DNA from: Powellomyces hirtus
Taxonomy: Eukaryota; Chytridiomycota; Chytridiomycetes; Spizellomycetales; Powellomycetaceae
Direction: 5' to 3'
Length of the DNA stretch: 64,000 bases
Assembly (NCBI GenBank): GCA_025526995.1
Contig: JAHLKG010000002.1
Span: forward strand, 434,001 to 498,000
Under the pieces are notes generated by a model. That model was given only the letters and a program-made list of their open reading frames with translations, made no database searches and was not told the origin of the DNA. This document shows positions 32,993 through 43,816 of the stretch, piece after piece. Every line of letters starts with the position of its first letter. Position 1 is the stretch's first letter. Position numbers and translations under genes: made by a program.

Positions 32993-33724
32993 ATGGCACA
33001 GGAACAAGTTTCTGGAAACCAGGAGACCGCTGGACAGAAGAGTGCAAACTTCTACGCGCTACCCCGCGAGATATGGCTCGCCATTCTAGACTTGACACCA
33101 GTGAAAGACCTCTTGTATTCTCGCTCAGTATCCCGTGCCTGGTGGCTGGATTCTATGCGAGCTGTTGCCAGACGGCTCAATGTGCGAGGATCGAGTGGCT
33201 CACTGGATTCCGACCGTGAACGGGTACGAGCTCTGCTATGCGCGGACGGCGAATGGCATGAGGAGACGCTGAAAGCCGGGGACCTTTCCTGTACCAAAGT
33301 TACCGGTCTAGAGGAGGTCTTTGCCGACAAACCAACCATATCTGGCAATTTGAACTGCCAGCGACTGGAGGACGTCCGGTTCACTTTTGGGCCGGCAGAT
33401 AATCAATGGCCGATCCTCGGATACTTTGTCAACGCGGAAGGGACGCTGAGTCTTACCATCAACGGTCGCTTTACCGAAGCCTTCGAAGACATCGACAGTC
33501 AAACCGAAAAGAAAGATGTTCAGAGGGATGCAGACGGCTGGAGCATCGCATACTCGCTGCGAAAGCGGCCCGATATAGTGGTTGGGTCAGCGATGGCCGA
33601 CGGCGTACCAACTTGGTTCAACAGACGACTTGCATGGGGCATGCCAGATGACGTGTATTACTGTGAAGTGGAAGTAGAGAGATTTGAAGTCGGTGTGAAG
33701 TCATTAATGTTTTTACTAGCCTAA
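32993..33724 (+). CDS. F-box protein
   Basis: Single-exon 243-residue protein. Residues about 21-60 match the F-box: YALPREIWLAILDLTPVKDL followed by SVSRAWW, with the Leu-Pro start, the central hydrophobics and the Ser-Arg-x-Trp end. F-boxes bind Skp1 and recruit substrates to SCF ubiquitin ligases. The C-terminal 180 residues show no repeats such as LRR or WD40, so the substrate is unknown; the pattern of short strands (ILGYFVNAEGTLSLTINGRF, YYCEVEVERFEV) suggests a beta-sandwich. The ATG at 32993 directly precedes a good open frame. Confidence 0.82.
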   Translation: MAQEQVSGNQETAGQKSANFYALPREIWLAILDLTPVKDLLYSRSVSRAWWLDSMRAVARRLNVRGSSGSLDSDRERVRALLCADGEWHEETLKAGDLSCTKVTGLEEVFADKPTISGNLNCQRLEDVRFTFGPADNQWPILGYFVNAEGTLSLTINGRFTEAFEDIDSQTEKKDVQRDADGWSIAYSLRKRPDIVVGSAMADGVPTWFNRRLAWGMPDDVYYCEVEVERFEVGVKSLMFLLA

Positions 33725-34325
33725 ATTATGATAAGATAGTAGATCATTACTGCCCGTATGCGGTACCTCTGACGATTGACGAGCGTAGGACCATGCGTCC
33801 AGCTTTTACACCGTTAAGCAGTTGTTGTTGATCCGAGTGTTACTATTTGAATATCAACGGGAACAACGAAAAACTGGCGTGTCCACTGGGATACGCACAC
33901 TTCTGAAAAGTGCGAAGTGCAGACTAAATCAAGTCCAGTGGGGCAGTTGCGAGCCGAGGTGTTGGTACGCGAACGATCACGTGGCCTGTTAACCGGTGCT
34001 GGCAGTTCGACAATGTCAAACGCCAGGAAGCAATCCGATTTTGAAGTTCACCCAAAACCGCTTACGGATAACTTTTACGATGGTGCGTTTGTACAGGACA
34101 GGGGTTATAAACGATCGATGGGAGACCAGGCGAATGCAGGGAATGCCGGATGGACGATGGGGTGGAGAGGCAGGTGGAGGATGGATGGATGGATGGATGG
34201 ATGGATCGGACGATTCTGACATTCAAGACGACGATTTGCATTTTGGCGCACTTGAGCCCCGGGGCGGATTGAATTGCAACACAAGCGGGCAGCGAAGCTA
34301 AATTACAGGTTCTATCTCTCTCCCA
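33725..34325. other. intergenic, uL4 promoter region
   Basis: No gene. Contains a GGAT microsatellite at 34179-34206 and ends in a pyrimidine-rich TCTATCTCTCTCCC leader just before the uL4 start, typical of ribosomal-protein gene promoters. Confidence 0.6.
34179..34206. repeat. GGAT tetranucleotide microsatellite (about 7 units)
   Basis: Seven nearly perfect GGAT units about 120 bases upstream of the uL4 start codon. Confidence 0.92.
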
Positions 34326-35545
34326 ATGCAGTCCGCGGCCGCTCGTCCCGTTGTTTCGGTGTTCGCTGAGTCCGGCAACTCTGTTGCTGGCACCGTGAAG
34401 CTCCCTGGAGTCTTCACGGCTCCTATCCGTGCCGATGTTGTCAGAATCACCCACACCAACATGAACAAGAACAAGCGTCAGGCTTACTCCGTTAGCGTTA
34501 AGGCTGGTCATCAGACTTCTGCTGAGTCCTGGGGTACCGGTCGTGCCGTTGCCCGTATTCCCCGTGTCAGCGGTGGCGGTACACACCGTGCCGGTCAGGC
34601 CGCTTTCGGAAACATGTGCCGTGGTGGACGCATGTTCGCTCCCACCAAGACCTGGAGGAAGTGGCACGTAAAGACCAACCAGAACCAGAAACGTTACGCC
34701 ACCGCCTCTGCCATCGCTGCTTCTGCTCTCCCCAGCTTGGTTCTGGCCCGCGGTCACAAGATCGAGAAGGTCAACGAGGTTCCTCTTGTTGTCAGCAACG
34801 GTATTGAGTCCCTCAGCAAGACCAAGGAGGCTGTTGCTCTCCTGAAGGCTGTCCACGCTTACGGTGATGTGGAGAAGGTCATCAACTCCAAGAAGCTCCG
34901 CGCTGGTGTGGGAAAGATGAGGAACCGTCGCCACCGTCAGCGCCGTGGACCCCTGGTTATCTACAACCAGGACTCCGGTATTGTCAAGGCTTTCCGTAAC
35001 ATCCCCGGTGTCGAGCTTGTAAGTTTCCATTTTGTGTCACCTCCAGGCTCTTCTCGCCGTTCGGAAATGCTGACCGATCATCCAATTTCTAGGCCAGCGT
35101 TGACGCCCTCAACCTCCTCCAGCTCGCCCCCGGAGGTCACGTCGGCCGATTCGTCATCTGGACTCAGGCTGCCTTCGAGAAGCTCGATGCTCTCTTCGGT
35201 GACTCTACCAAGGGATCTGAGCTTAAGAAGAACTACCAGCTCCCCTTCCCCCTCATTTCCCAGCCCGACCTTCCCCGTCTCATCAACTCTGACGAAATCC
35301 AGGCCGTGGTCCGTGTTGCCGGCCAGGCTGTTGCCAAGCGTCCTTTCGGTCAGCGCAAGAACCCTCTCCGCAACAGGGGTGTCCTGGTGCGTCTGAACCC
35401 TTACGCTCAGACTCTCCGCCGTCGTGAGCTGTTGGTTGAGGAGTCCCGTAAGGAGGGCAAGAAGGCCCGATCTGCCAAGGTTGCCTCCAAGCGTAACGCC
35501 AACAAGGAGTACAAGGCCGCCCTTCTGAGCCAGGATACTGCTTAG
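34326..35545 (+). CDS. RPL4: 60S ribosomal protein uL4 (RPL4)
   Basis: Structural protein of the large ribosomal subunit, with a long loop lining the exit tunnel. Exons 34326-35018 and 35093-35545 (381 residues). Family sequence is clear throughout: [12 protein letters not shown], then [20 protein letters not shown], then [22 protein letters not shown], then [18 protein letters not shown], then [18 protein letters not shown]. The eukaryotic C-terminal tail is Lys/Arg-rich. Codon use is visibly more biased (AAG, CGT, GTC, ATC) than in neighbours, as expected for a highly expressed gene. The start ATGCAG could also be read as an intron end (CAG) after an upstream ATG, so the first residue or two are uncertain. 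Confidence 0.97.
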
Positions 35546-36603
35546 ATTCTTACCTTTGGTTGTGGTGTAATACATCTGGTGTGATCATTATGTACATTTA
35601 TTCCTTCTTCTTGCAAGCTTGAGAAATGCAGAAGGGCAGCGGAATGCAGTCTTTTGCCCAATGTTCAGTCATCTAATCTATTCATAATGATTGTGCATAG
35701 CCATTTGATCGTGCGCACCGGCTTCAAGCCAAGCGTACAAGCTCACCATCGTCAGCATGGTTCTCTTCGGTCATGGTAGTGTGCCAGCACGTAAGTGACC
35801 GGTCAGGGCATGGATTGGACTCCATGGGACGTTCAGAGCATGGTGCCGTTCTTGAGACGGCGTTGTTAAGTGCTGCGACTCCTACAGTCCCTGGCCAAAA
35901 GTCAGCGGGACCCCCTAAGACTAGCTCCACCGGTATTATCGCAGTCGCGTCTCTGAGTCGCAGTCCGCTGACTTTTGGCCAGGGTACTGTAATATCCTCC
36001 GCTCTGCTTTCGGTGGATCGCCCCGCTCCGATCCCCCGAGGAAGTGACGGCTGGGACCCGTCCTATTAGTTGCATACTACCAGACCGACATTTCGGTTCG
36101 TTTCTCTCCCTTTCTCTCAGGCAATCCAAGATGTTACCATCTGCAGTGTATGTATGCTCCCACGCATCTATTCTCTCTTCTCTTCGTTTCTGTCTTCCAG
36201 TAGTGATTACATCGAAGCCCGGAAGGCTCTTCCACGATCAGGCCCCAGTGGTTCTCCCACGACAAAGAAGACGTATGTAGACCTATGTCACCGTGACACT
36301 GAAGCTGGAGTCGTAGTAGATTTATGAGTATCGGAAATAAAATATTGGAGCTATGATACCACAAATTAACCCAATGAGATTACGGTTCCCGGCCCTTTAA
36401 ATACCATGTATCTATTTCAATGACTCGCCGGGTTCGACCGAATGGTTGGAAAATAGTGTTGGGACCCAATAGAGTTAAGGTTGTTTCTAAACCACCTTCT
36501 ATGATCGAAAACCAAGGGTTATGACAAAGAAGCTTTTTGCAGTTCCCTTTGTTTAGCAGTTTCCCATCAGCATCATGGCAAGGGAAAACAGCACAATTTT
36601 TCA
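35546..36603. other. intergenic, containing a MITE
   Basis: 3' flank of uL4 and promoter of IQCH. Apart from the Tc1-type element at 35885-35989 I see only short ORFs. An AATAAA occurs near 36336 without an obvious gene in front of it. Confidence 0.55.
35885..35989. mobile_element. 105-bp Tc1/mariner-type MITE
   Basis: Terminal inverted repeats of about 24-25 bases: left CAGTCCCTGGCCAAAAGTCA, right (reversed) CAGTACCCTGGCCAAAAGTC, both continuing to GCGG. They differ by one inserted A. The element is flanked by TA on both sides (35883-35884 and 35990-35991), the target duplication of Tc1/mariner elements. The tip, CAGT followed by GGCCAAAA, resembles the tips of Tc1-family transposons. It has no coding capacity, so it must have been moved by a transposase encoded elsewhere. 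Confidence 0.88.
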
Positions 36604-39600
36604 ATGGAGGCGATCGCATCGCATCCAGTTGTTGATGCAAGTGCACAACATAACATCGGACCCAATCCGAACTTTGCAAGTAGTCTCTCCGAATGGTGGC
36701 AGCTGCATGAAGGAGGCATCGTCATATGTCCCCCTGCTCTATCAACCGACATAGTAAGTTGAGATTGCCACAGGGCCGAACACGAATTTCATCTACATTT
36801 GACAATAAACTTCCCTCTTTAGAGTCTTGCCACGATACACGATGCGCAAAAAAAAGTTGTGTTGCCGCAAATTCCTCGGCCTATTTCTCAACGATCGAAG
36901 GATGGCGCTGCGAGAAAGGATAGGCAGGCCAGAGAGATCCGGTATCATTTGCGGAGTACGTATTGGTCAAAGCAGCGTGGGCCATGAATTGGAGGATTGA
37001 GTAAAGCTGAACATCTGGATTTGATTTCTTGTTGCAGAAGTTGCAAATGGCGGGCTCCCGCGGGTAAGACCATTTTCTGATTTTCGTTGGCAGCGCATCT
37101 GGCTATGAGATCTGATCATCCAAACATTGCGAGCAGGTTCCGGTGTGCGAAGAAGAGCCTTCGAATGAGCACGCCCTACCTATCCGCGAAGTGACCAATG
37201 TCATCACACACCGCTCTGTTGGGCTCCCTGGAACGCTTCGAAGCGATCGATGCACCATGCCCGTGGAAACCATGCTGCCTCGCCTCCGAGCAGGAGAGAT
37301 ACTTTCCATCGTCCCCGGACAAAACTTTATCCTAAGAACCGGACTGACATCGCTCATCAATCGGGGCTTTTTCCCGCACGACGCAGATTTCTCGCGGTTG
37401 ATCTCGTTGAAACCTGATGCAGGATCACGGCGAGATTTGGTGGTGAGGTGCCTTCCGCGGGCGGATGTAGGCCGTGTGACGCAGCAGCGTATGGACATGG
37501 AGGATGGGCGGCCGCCGCGTCTCCCCGTCACCGCGATACCAAAATCAGACTTGGGATCCGCCGCGGAGCTGCGGGACGAGCACCACGTTGACCGAAAGCA
37601 TTACGGTGGGAAACGGGTTCTCACCACGGTCGCCGACGACCGGCACTGGAGATACGTGCGCCCATCTCAACGCGTTCGCGTGCAAACGCCGGTGGAGCTC
37701 GCGAAACACCGATTCATGGAGCCTACAAAGACACCCGTGCAATCAGAGATCGCCCCGTCAACGAAAGACGACTCGTCGGAAGCCGGGTCGGACGTTGATC
37801 TGTTCCAGGTTGAAGCGCATCGTGCGGTTACGGCGCGATTGATAGCGGCGTCGCGGGATGGACCCTTGCTGGCAATTACACTGGGAAAGATTGCGAGGCA
37901 TGCACCAGCGTTCTTGGAGTACCGCAAGTCGTGTCCTGAGAACTGGGAGGCGGTGGATCGCGTTGTCACCAAGTTTGAGCTATTCATGCAGGACTATGCA
38001 GGTACAGGCCCGGTGCTCGTATAAATTGTGCAAATGCCAGAAATTGACGCCAGTGCTTCTTTCAGTTCCTTACGCAGATCTGATCACGAAGGAAGTCACA
38101 ATCCTTTCCGCGGCCCCCGTTAAACCGCGCTTCACGAAATCTGAAATCTTGAGCTGCATCGCCAACTCCGCAGAAGTACAGCAAATTATCAGCACTCCTG
38201 GGCAGCGATACCGCGGGCGCGATGGCATCAATGCCGCAGCGGCCAAGATCCAGGGCACGTTCAGGATGTGGATCATGCGACGCATGCAGTTCTGGCATCT
38301 TGACCGTGTATGGGCCACCAACATCTTCATCAAATTCTGGAAAGTGAAAATCATGAGACGAAACGTGCAGCAGCAAGTACGGAAGCAGTACTTGAAAGTG
38401 CATCTGAAACGATTCCATCGCTTGTTGCTGAGATTGAAAGACGAGATGTGGGGAGTGATGGCCCATAAGCGGATCGTGATCCAACTGGTCCCGTCAAAGC
38501 TAATGAGTGAAGCCAACAATGCATCCCACGATCTCAGTGTTGGAAGAACGTTCCTCCTCACGGACCCGCTCGTCGAAACCATCTTCGTAACTCCAGCGGT
38601 GGATGAGATCCGCACCGAGTACTACAAGCGAATCCTGGCTTGCACGTTCCCGGACCATAACCCGATGGACGAGAACAGAGTCCGCTTTATTGTGCCGGAG
38701 GCCGCACATTGCTTTCCGGATACCGCCCCACTGGCATCCATGCTGCTCTGCAGTCGCAAGGCGCTGGCAAGTTTGAGGAAGATGTGTCAGGGGAAAACTT
38801 CGATGATCATATGCGATGTGGTCGGGGAAGCGGAGGTCACTTTGAGCTCGGTAGGCTTAACACTTTATTCAATTTCTCATAAGCTACACAATGTCTGATT
38901 GTACTCTGTTGTTGCAGGTTCTGTCCATCCCGATCCTCGGGCCCACACCTGAGGCCTACGACAAGCATCTGAGCACTCGAGCCCGGGCTCGAACCTTCCT
39001 CAAAGCCGCGGGCGTGCCGGTCGCACCCGCTCTCGAGTCGCATGCGATTGATGAAAGCGAGATGAACTTGCACATCGTAAAAGCCATCTCCATGTTCTCA
39101 GAGGTGCCGCTGTGGCAGCTTTGTCCGGACCCATGGGTGAACGTTGTGGATCATCGAGAGTGGGATGGGCCGCATGCGATTTTGGGTAAGGGTTGGTTAT
39201 ATCGATGTTGTCATGGCGGTCATCGAAATTCAACGCTAGAGGTATCTTGGGGGTTGTAGATCCAGCAAATCTCACATTTTGCAAGGACCTCTATGAGCCC
39301 GCCATCCCATCCATGGATGACGACCCACAAGCCCTCTCCCGTCCCACTAGCACCAAAACTAGCTCCACCATGAAAGCCCATTCCAACCTCACGGTCTCCA
39401 TCGCCGCCTATAACCGTCCCGTTACCGCGCCGCCCGTTCCTCAACAACGCCCAAAGACGGCTCGACGCGGTATGATTGCTGCTCACTTGCAGATGGCCCG
39501 ACACGAGATCCCGGAACAGACGCAGATCCTGATCCCGCGATATGCGTGGGCCGATCTGGCGAGAGATTGGATCAAGAGTGGGGGGATTTTGATGGCGATG

Positions 39601-42134
39601 CCGAGTCGGGATGCGAGAGAAGTCAAATCGCTGGATGTTGGAATTGACGTGGATATGAATGGCAAATGGAAGTTTATCGCGATCGGAGAAAGTGTAAGAG
39701 AGTATGCAGCGCATCTTTTCCCGATCCAATAATCGAACTGAACTAATACATCGTTTGGGTAGATCTTGAACAGAGTGACCTTCAAACCCACAGCTTTGGT
39801 CGTCTCCCACCTTGACGCAGATCTGCACGATGAAGTGTCACCCTTACTGGATCGCATAGTCGCAAGGTGCACTGCGAATGGCATTGTCGGGACCCTCACC
39901 GTCCAGTTCTTATTATGGAGGGATACAGACCAGGTGAAACAGCGAATTCCAGTATCTTTTCTGCACAAAGCTTGATCACCAACTAAAGAATGTTCATATT
40001 TATTAGGCCAACAGCACCAGACACCTCTGGGCCACCCATCTCCGCCCTCACCTTACCGTGGCGCTCTTACGCGCCGCCACCGTCCTCCTCGCAACCGGCA
40101 GCAAATCCGACCAACGCGATTGGAAAGCCAAATTCCCGCGTACTGATATTCCCTTGCACATCCGATACGCGCCCGGTGCACGATTCATGGATCAAAGCCG
40201 TATCCGAACATCGTTCCACACGAAAAAGATTGCCTCTCTCACCGCGGTGGAAAGTCGCACTTCGGTGTATATTTATGAGCTGGAACATAGCCAGATTGCG
40301 GTCATGAGACGGGCGGCTGTTGCGGCTATGTTGCTCAATAGGGGCATTGGATTCGACATATGGGTATGCTGATCACATCTTGAGCGCTTCACATTTCAAG
40401 TTTTGAAGGCTGACATCACGATCCCAAAGACCCGCACAGGACTACTGTATCCAGAACTGGATTCTGGGTGGGAAGGGATGTTCCCGTTCATGTAGGTTTA
40501 GCCCGCGCCGTCATATAAACCATTAACTTGACGATATCTGACGATTTTTCTACTTGGTACTCACAGATGTGTTGCAGAAAACTATGAAGCAGCGCTGGAA
40601 AACGCAGTTCGGAATCTACTGCAAATTAATACGATGTTAGACGATTGCACGGCAGAATGTATTGATCAGGATGGAAGTGTTTATCGCAATAACTTTGTGG
40701 TAAGTCTTCTGATACACAGCACAGACCATGTTTCCGGTTAGAACTGATTTGTCGTAGTCTGTCGCGGCTAGACTTTTGTACGAAATACAAAGCATCAAGA
40801 CCGTCAAAACACCTCCTCCTATATGTACCACCTCCCGAACGGTCAGTCCCGCTGTTCAAAAGGCCTTTACGGACCTCGGCATCATGGTTGTCAAGCCCAC
40901 CGTATCAGAGCCGCCTGTCTCGCTTTTTCGCGGGAAGACCAAGTTCAAAGTCGGGGAAGAGGATACAGGATCCGACTCTGATCCGGAAATTGTCGATCCG
41001 GTGGATTCGACCATCAAGTTCACAAAAATCGTTCGCGCACAATCCGCAGCTCCCACGGCTGCATCGGATCTCTCCATGTTGGTATCGCTGTACTACCCGG
41101 TCCCGATCATCAAACCCCGGGAAGCGACGATGGCAGCGCTGAAGCGACGTGCACATGCGGCGGAACTCAGGAAGAACAGAAGGAGAGCTGGATTCAGCGC
41201 TGTCACCGCAGCTCTGCTCGGCGAAGGCATCTCCTCGGACTTTGCGTCAACGCATGACGACACGTTCTTGCATCCGCCGCTCAGTCCACCTTTCTCACGC
41301 AAACAGTCGGAGAAGATGGCCAGAGGGATGAGTGGCAAGCAAAGACGGGGCCGTGCCATGTTGGATCGAATGGAGAAGGAAATGGATGAGAGGACAAAGA
41401 AGGGACTCATGCCCGAAATGCATACCTACAGAAGCAAACTGACCAACACTGGTCGCGATCGCCGCGAAGAAGCAACAGAGGAGGAAGAGGAAGACAATGA
41501 AGGATTCGAGGAGGAGATTGCCGCAAGAGAGGCTGCGCGGGCAAAGGCAGCGACCGCACAGAAAGAAGGGCAGCCGTCTCGGGTCTTCTTTGTCAAAACA
41601 GTGTCGGGCTTACCACCACAGCCGCCTCTGGACGTGGATACTGTGCTGGAGAAACTGCGGGATGTGGCAGAACGCGGCGATCGCTTAAGCGAATTCTTTG
41701 ATGAGCGGATGCACAACAGTCAGAAGATATTGGAAGAGCATCACAAAACACATTTGGTTATGCTCGAAGCAGTAAGTATCCTTCTTTTGTGACTTTGGGT
41801 ACTTCGTCATTTCTTACTTAATTATCTTGTTCGACAGCGCAAAACGGATGCGGAAGCAAGGGCAGCTCAGACCAAAGTGCTGAATCGGCGCGCCGAAGCG
41901 CGGAATGGAAGTGGAAAGGAAAGCCCTCCGCCGCCGCCAAATTACCTATCGATGCGACGAGCGTCCAGCTTCCCAGCTCAAGAGCCGCGGCCCTCTATTA
42001 GTCGAGACATTTTCGATGCGCTGAAGCCCACCACGGGTGATTCTGGGCTTTTTGCATCCTCTCCTCTTCAGCGGAGAATGAGCCGCGAAAGTAGTAAGAG
42101 AGATATGCAGAAGACAAATGTCCTTTTAGACTAG
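36604..42134 (+). CDS. IQCH: IQCH-like IQ-motif flagellar protein
   Basis: Homologue of IQ domain-containing protein H, a protein of ciliated and flagellated lineages needed in sperm. Exons: 36604-36753, 36823-36955, 37038-37063, 37137-38001, 38066-38850, 38918-39185, 39260-39693, 39763-39933, 40007-40363, 40430-40491, 40567-40699, 40758-41771, 41838-42134 (1564 residues; all phases agree). A single IQ motif lies near residue 450 (INAAAAKIQGTFRMWIMRRM), expected to bind calmodulin. The middle part has an ATP-grasp-like layout (STRARARTFLKAAGVPVAP, then LTVQFLLWRD). The last 350 residues are charged and low complexity (EEATEEEEEDNEGFEEE) and make it longer than animal IQCH. The 26-base third exon is the least certain. 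The domain assignment is by resemblance, not by search. Confidence 0.85.
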
Positions 42135-42264
42135 GTATGCAAGGATAACCCTTGCTCTAGAAAAGCCTCCCTTCCACTAGCCCACGATATAGAAATTGGC
42201 CAGCTCTCATACATAGATTTTGCTACATGCTAAGAAAGATAAACCCAATGGTTGACTTGTTTCA

Positions 42265-42831
42265 TCACAATCTGAACTCGGCCTGGAAGCATCCAATGTG
42301 TTTTTCATCAAAGTTGACGAGATCCATGTGAACTTGGTACTTGCCCTGTGAGTAACAAGGAAAACGGCGGTTAGAAGGGACGCGAACGGGAGAAATGACA
42401 ATATCATGAGGTGATTGACTAACCGGTGGCAGTTCTCCCGGAATCTTCACGGTGGTGTTGATTTCAACAGGACCCTTTTCTATGGGGCACTGGCGATCAA
42501 TTTTCTTAATCTCCTCGCACAAGTCCAATCGAGTGTCGACAAGCTTGATGAGGCCCAGTTTGACTCTGACATCGGCGTAAGCTCCACCGTCCACGGTTTC
42601 GTCCAGGGTACCCTTCACATCAATGGTAAGGTCTTCGCCGCGTCTTGGCGGGTCGGGGGTAAGGGTGATGGATTCAGGGTGGAACAGGTCGCCTGGAGAA
42701 CCGCAGTTTTCGATGGTGCCCTCGGTAATGGAAATCAGCGGGTGTTGAACTCCTTGGTACTGCAGAGAGAGGGCGGAGACTCCTGAGAAGGCCAGGAAGG
42801 CGAGAAGGGTGAAGAGGAAGAGACGATTCAT
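42265..42831 (-). CDS. NPC2: NPC2-like ML-domain lipid-transfer protein
   Basis: Small secreted or vacuolar sterol/phospholipid carrier of the MD-2-related lipid-recognition (ML) family. Exons on the minus strand: 42831-42424 and 42345-42265 (162 residues). A signal peptide (MNRLFLFTLLAFLAFSGVSA) is followed by the ML domain with four well-placed Cys: ENCGSPGDLFHP, DLCEEIKKIDRQCPIEKG, and IGCFQAEF at the end. The family hallmark GELPPGKYQVHMDLVNFDE spans the splice junction. The 78-base intron (42346-42423) is a multiple of three and has no stop codon, so its retention would insert 26 residues in frame. Fungal relatives are called phosphatidylglycerol/phosphatidylinositol transfer proteins. 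Confidence 0.92.
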   Translation of the reverse strand: MNRLFLFTLLAFLAFSGVSALSLQYQGVQHPLISITEGTIENCGSPGDLFHPESITLTPDPPRRGEDLTIDVKGTLDETVDGGAYADVRVKLGLIKLVDTRLDLCEEIKKIDRQCPIEKGPVEINTTVKIPGELPPVSQSPHDIVISPVRVPSNRRFPCYSQGKYQVHMDLVNFDEKHIGCFQAEFRL

Positions 42832-43436
42832 CCTGGCGATATGAGGAGACGTCTCGAGAAAATCGGGGTTCGAAAGATGAGATGTTTGTTTGTGGATGTC
42901 AGATTAATGTCGGAAAGATACAAGGGAACGGGGGGATGATTATCCCCGCTAAGTGACGAGTGATGATGATGATGTGAGCCTCGTACCGATCGGTCATATC
43001 GTGTCTGGTGATTGTATTAGTCAGCAAGAACATCAGAAACCATTCTGCTGTTGTGAAAATGGCGTACACCGTATAGCCGATGAGAATGAGATGAGAATGA
43101 AGGATTAGTGTGCCATGCAGCGATCCTGCTCGTCGGAGATGCTATTGTCCTGGAAGGACTAGGCCTACTCCGTCCGTTTTTCCGTGGTTCGGAATTGGTC
43201 GAAGCTGTTCGAAGCCACATGGAGCGATTTGGGTTTTGTTATCGACATGGCCTATCTTCCCTGAAGGGCTGATATCTGTTGTGCCGTGCCAGAACATTGC
43301 ATCCTATTGAACCCTTGTTCTGGGATCCGGGCTCTGCTGGGTTCATTTGCCAGACAGCCGCACATTAGTTCAGTATATTTCGGGATGACCACGCCAGTTA
43401 GAACGTCTATAAATGGACTGACCCCTCACCGAATTA
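42832..43436. other. intergenic between NPC2-like gene and 5S rRNA
   Basis: Promoter of the minus-strand NPC2-like gene and upstream flank of the 5S gene. A short GATGATGAT run is near 42962. No protein gene recognised. Confidence 0.55.
43408..43414 (+). promoter_or_regulatory. TATA-like element upstream of 5S rRNA
   Basis: TATAAAT lies about 30 bases before the inferred 5S start. Upstream TATA elements at this distance occur in the 5S genes of fission yeast and other fungi. Confidence 0.6.
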
Positions 43437-43437
43437 A

Positions 43438-43554
43438 GTACGGCCATCCACACTAGAAATCACCAGATCCTGTTCGCTCCGTAGTTAGGCTAGTGATGGC
43501 GCAGTTAGTACTGCGGTGGGGGACCTCCCGGGAATACTACGTGCTGTAGTGTTT
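43438..43554 (+). rRNA. 5S ribosomal RNA
   Basis: About 117 bases. The 5' part has TACGGCCAT, and the 3' part has the very conserved GTTAGTACT and GGGAATAC followed by GTGCTGTAG. Helix II pairs CCATC(CA)CACTAG with CTAGTGATGG, with a small bulge. Helix I pairs TACGGC with GCTGTA, but the outermost pairs are imperfect. A T5 run at 43561-43565 can act as Pol III terminator. It is a lone copy between protein genes, as common in fungi. Divergence in the 5' third leaves open a decayed copy, but the paired helix II argues for function. Confidence 0.82.
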
Positions 43555-43816
43555 GCTCTTGTTTTTGCTCTAGACCCTAACCTCGCTCGGAGAGGTCAAA
43601 GGATTCTGGTCGAACGTGAACCACTCTGGTCGTCTCCTTGACCGAGAGTCCAAAGTTCACACGTCAGAGTTCAGGTACGGCACTCAATAGTGTGGTCAGC
43701 AAGGACTACTTTGAACTTCACTCCCCGAGTCAGTGTTTACAAGGGATGAAAGAATAATATTGTTTGCCTGGACGCTCGATCACGTCAGAGTTTGGTGATG
43801 GATAGAAAAAAAAAAA
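43555..43816. other. intergenic, 3' flank of 5S and Sec7 genes
   Basis: Nothing recognised beyond the 5S terminator and an A10 run at about 43806-43816 next to the Sec7 stop codon. Confidence 0.5.

Noticed and set aside
34062..35030. 322-codon minus-strand ORF opposite uL4
   Set aside because: Antisense of the uL4 coding sequence; biased codons of a highly expressed gene leave the complementary frame open. No start context or family signal.
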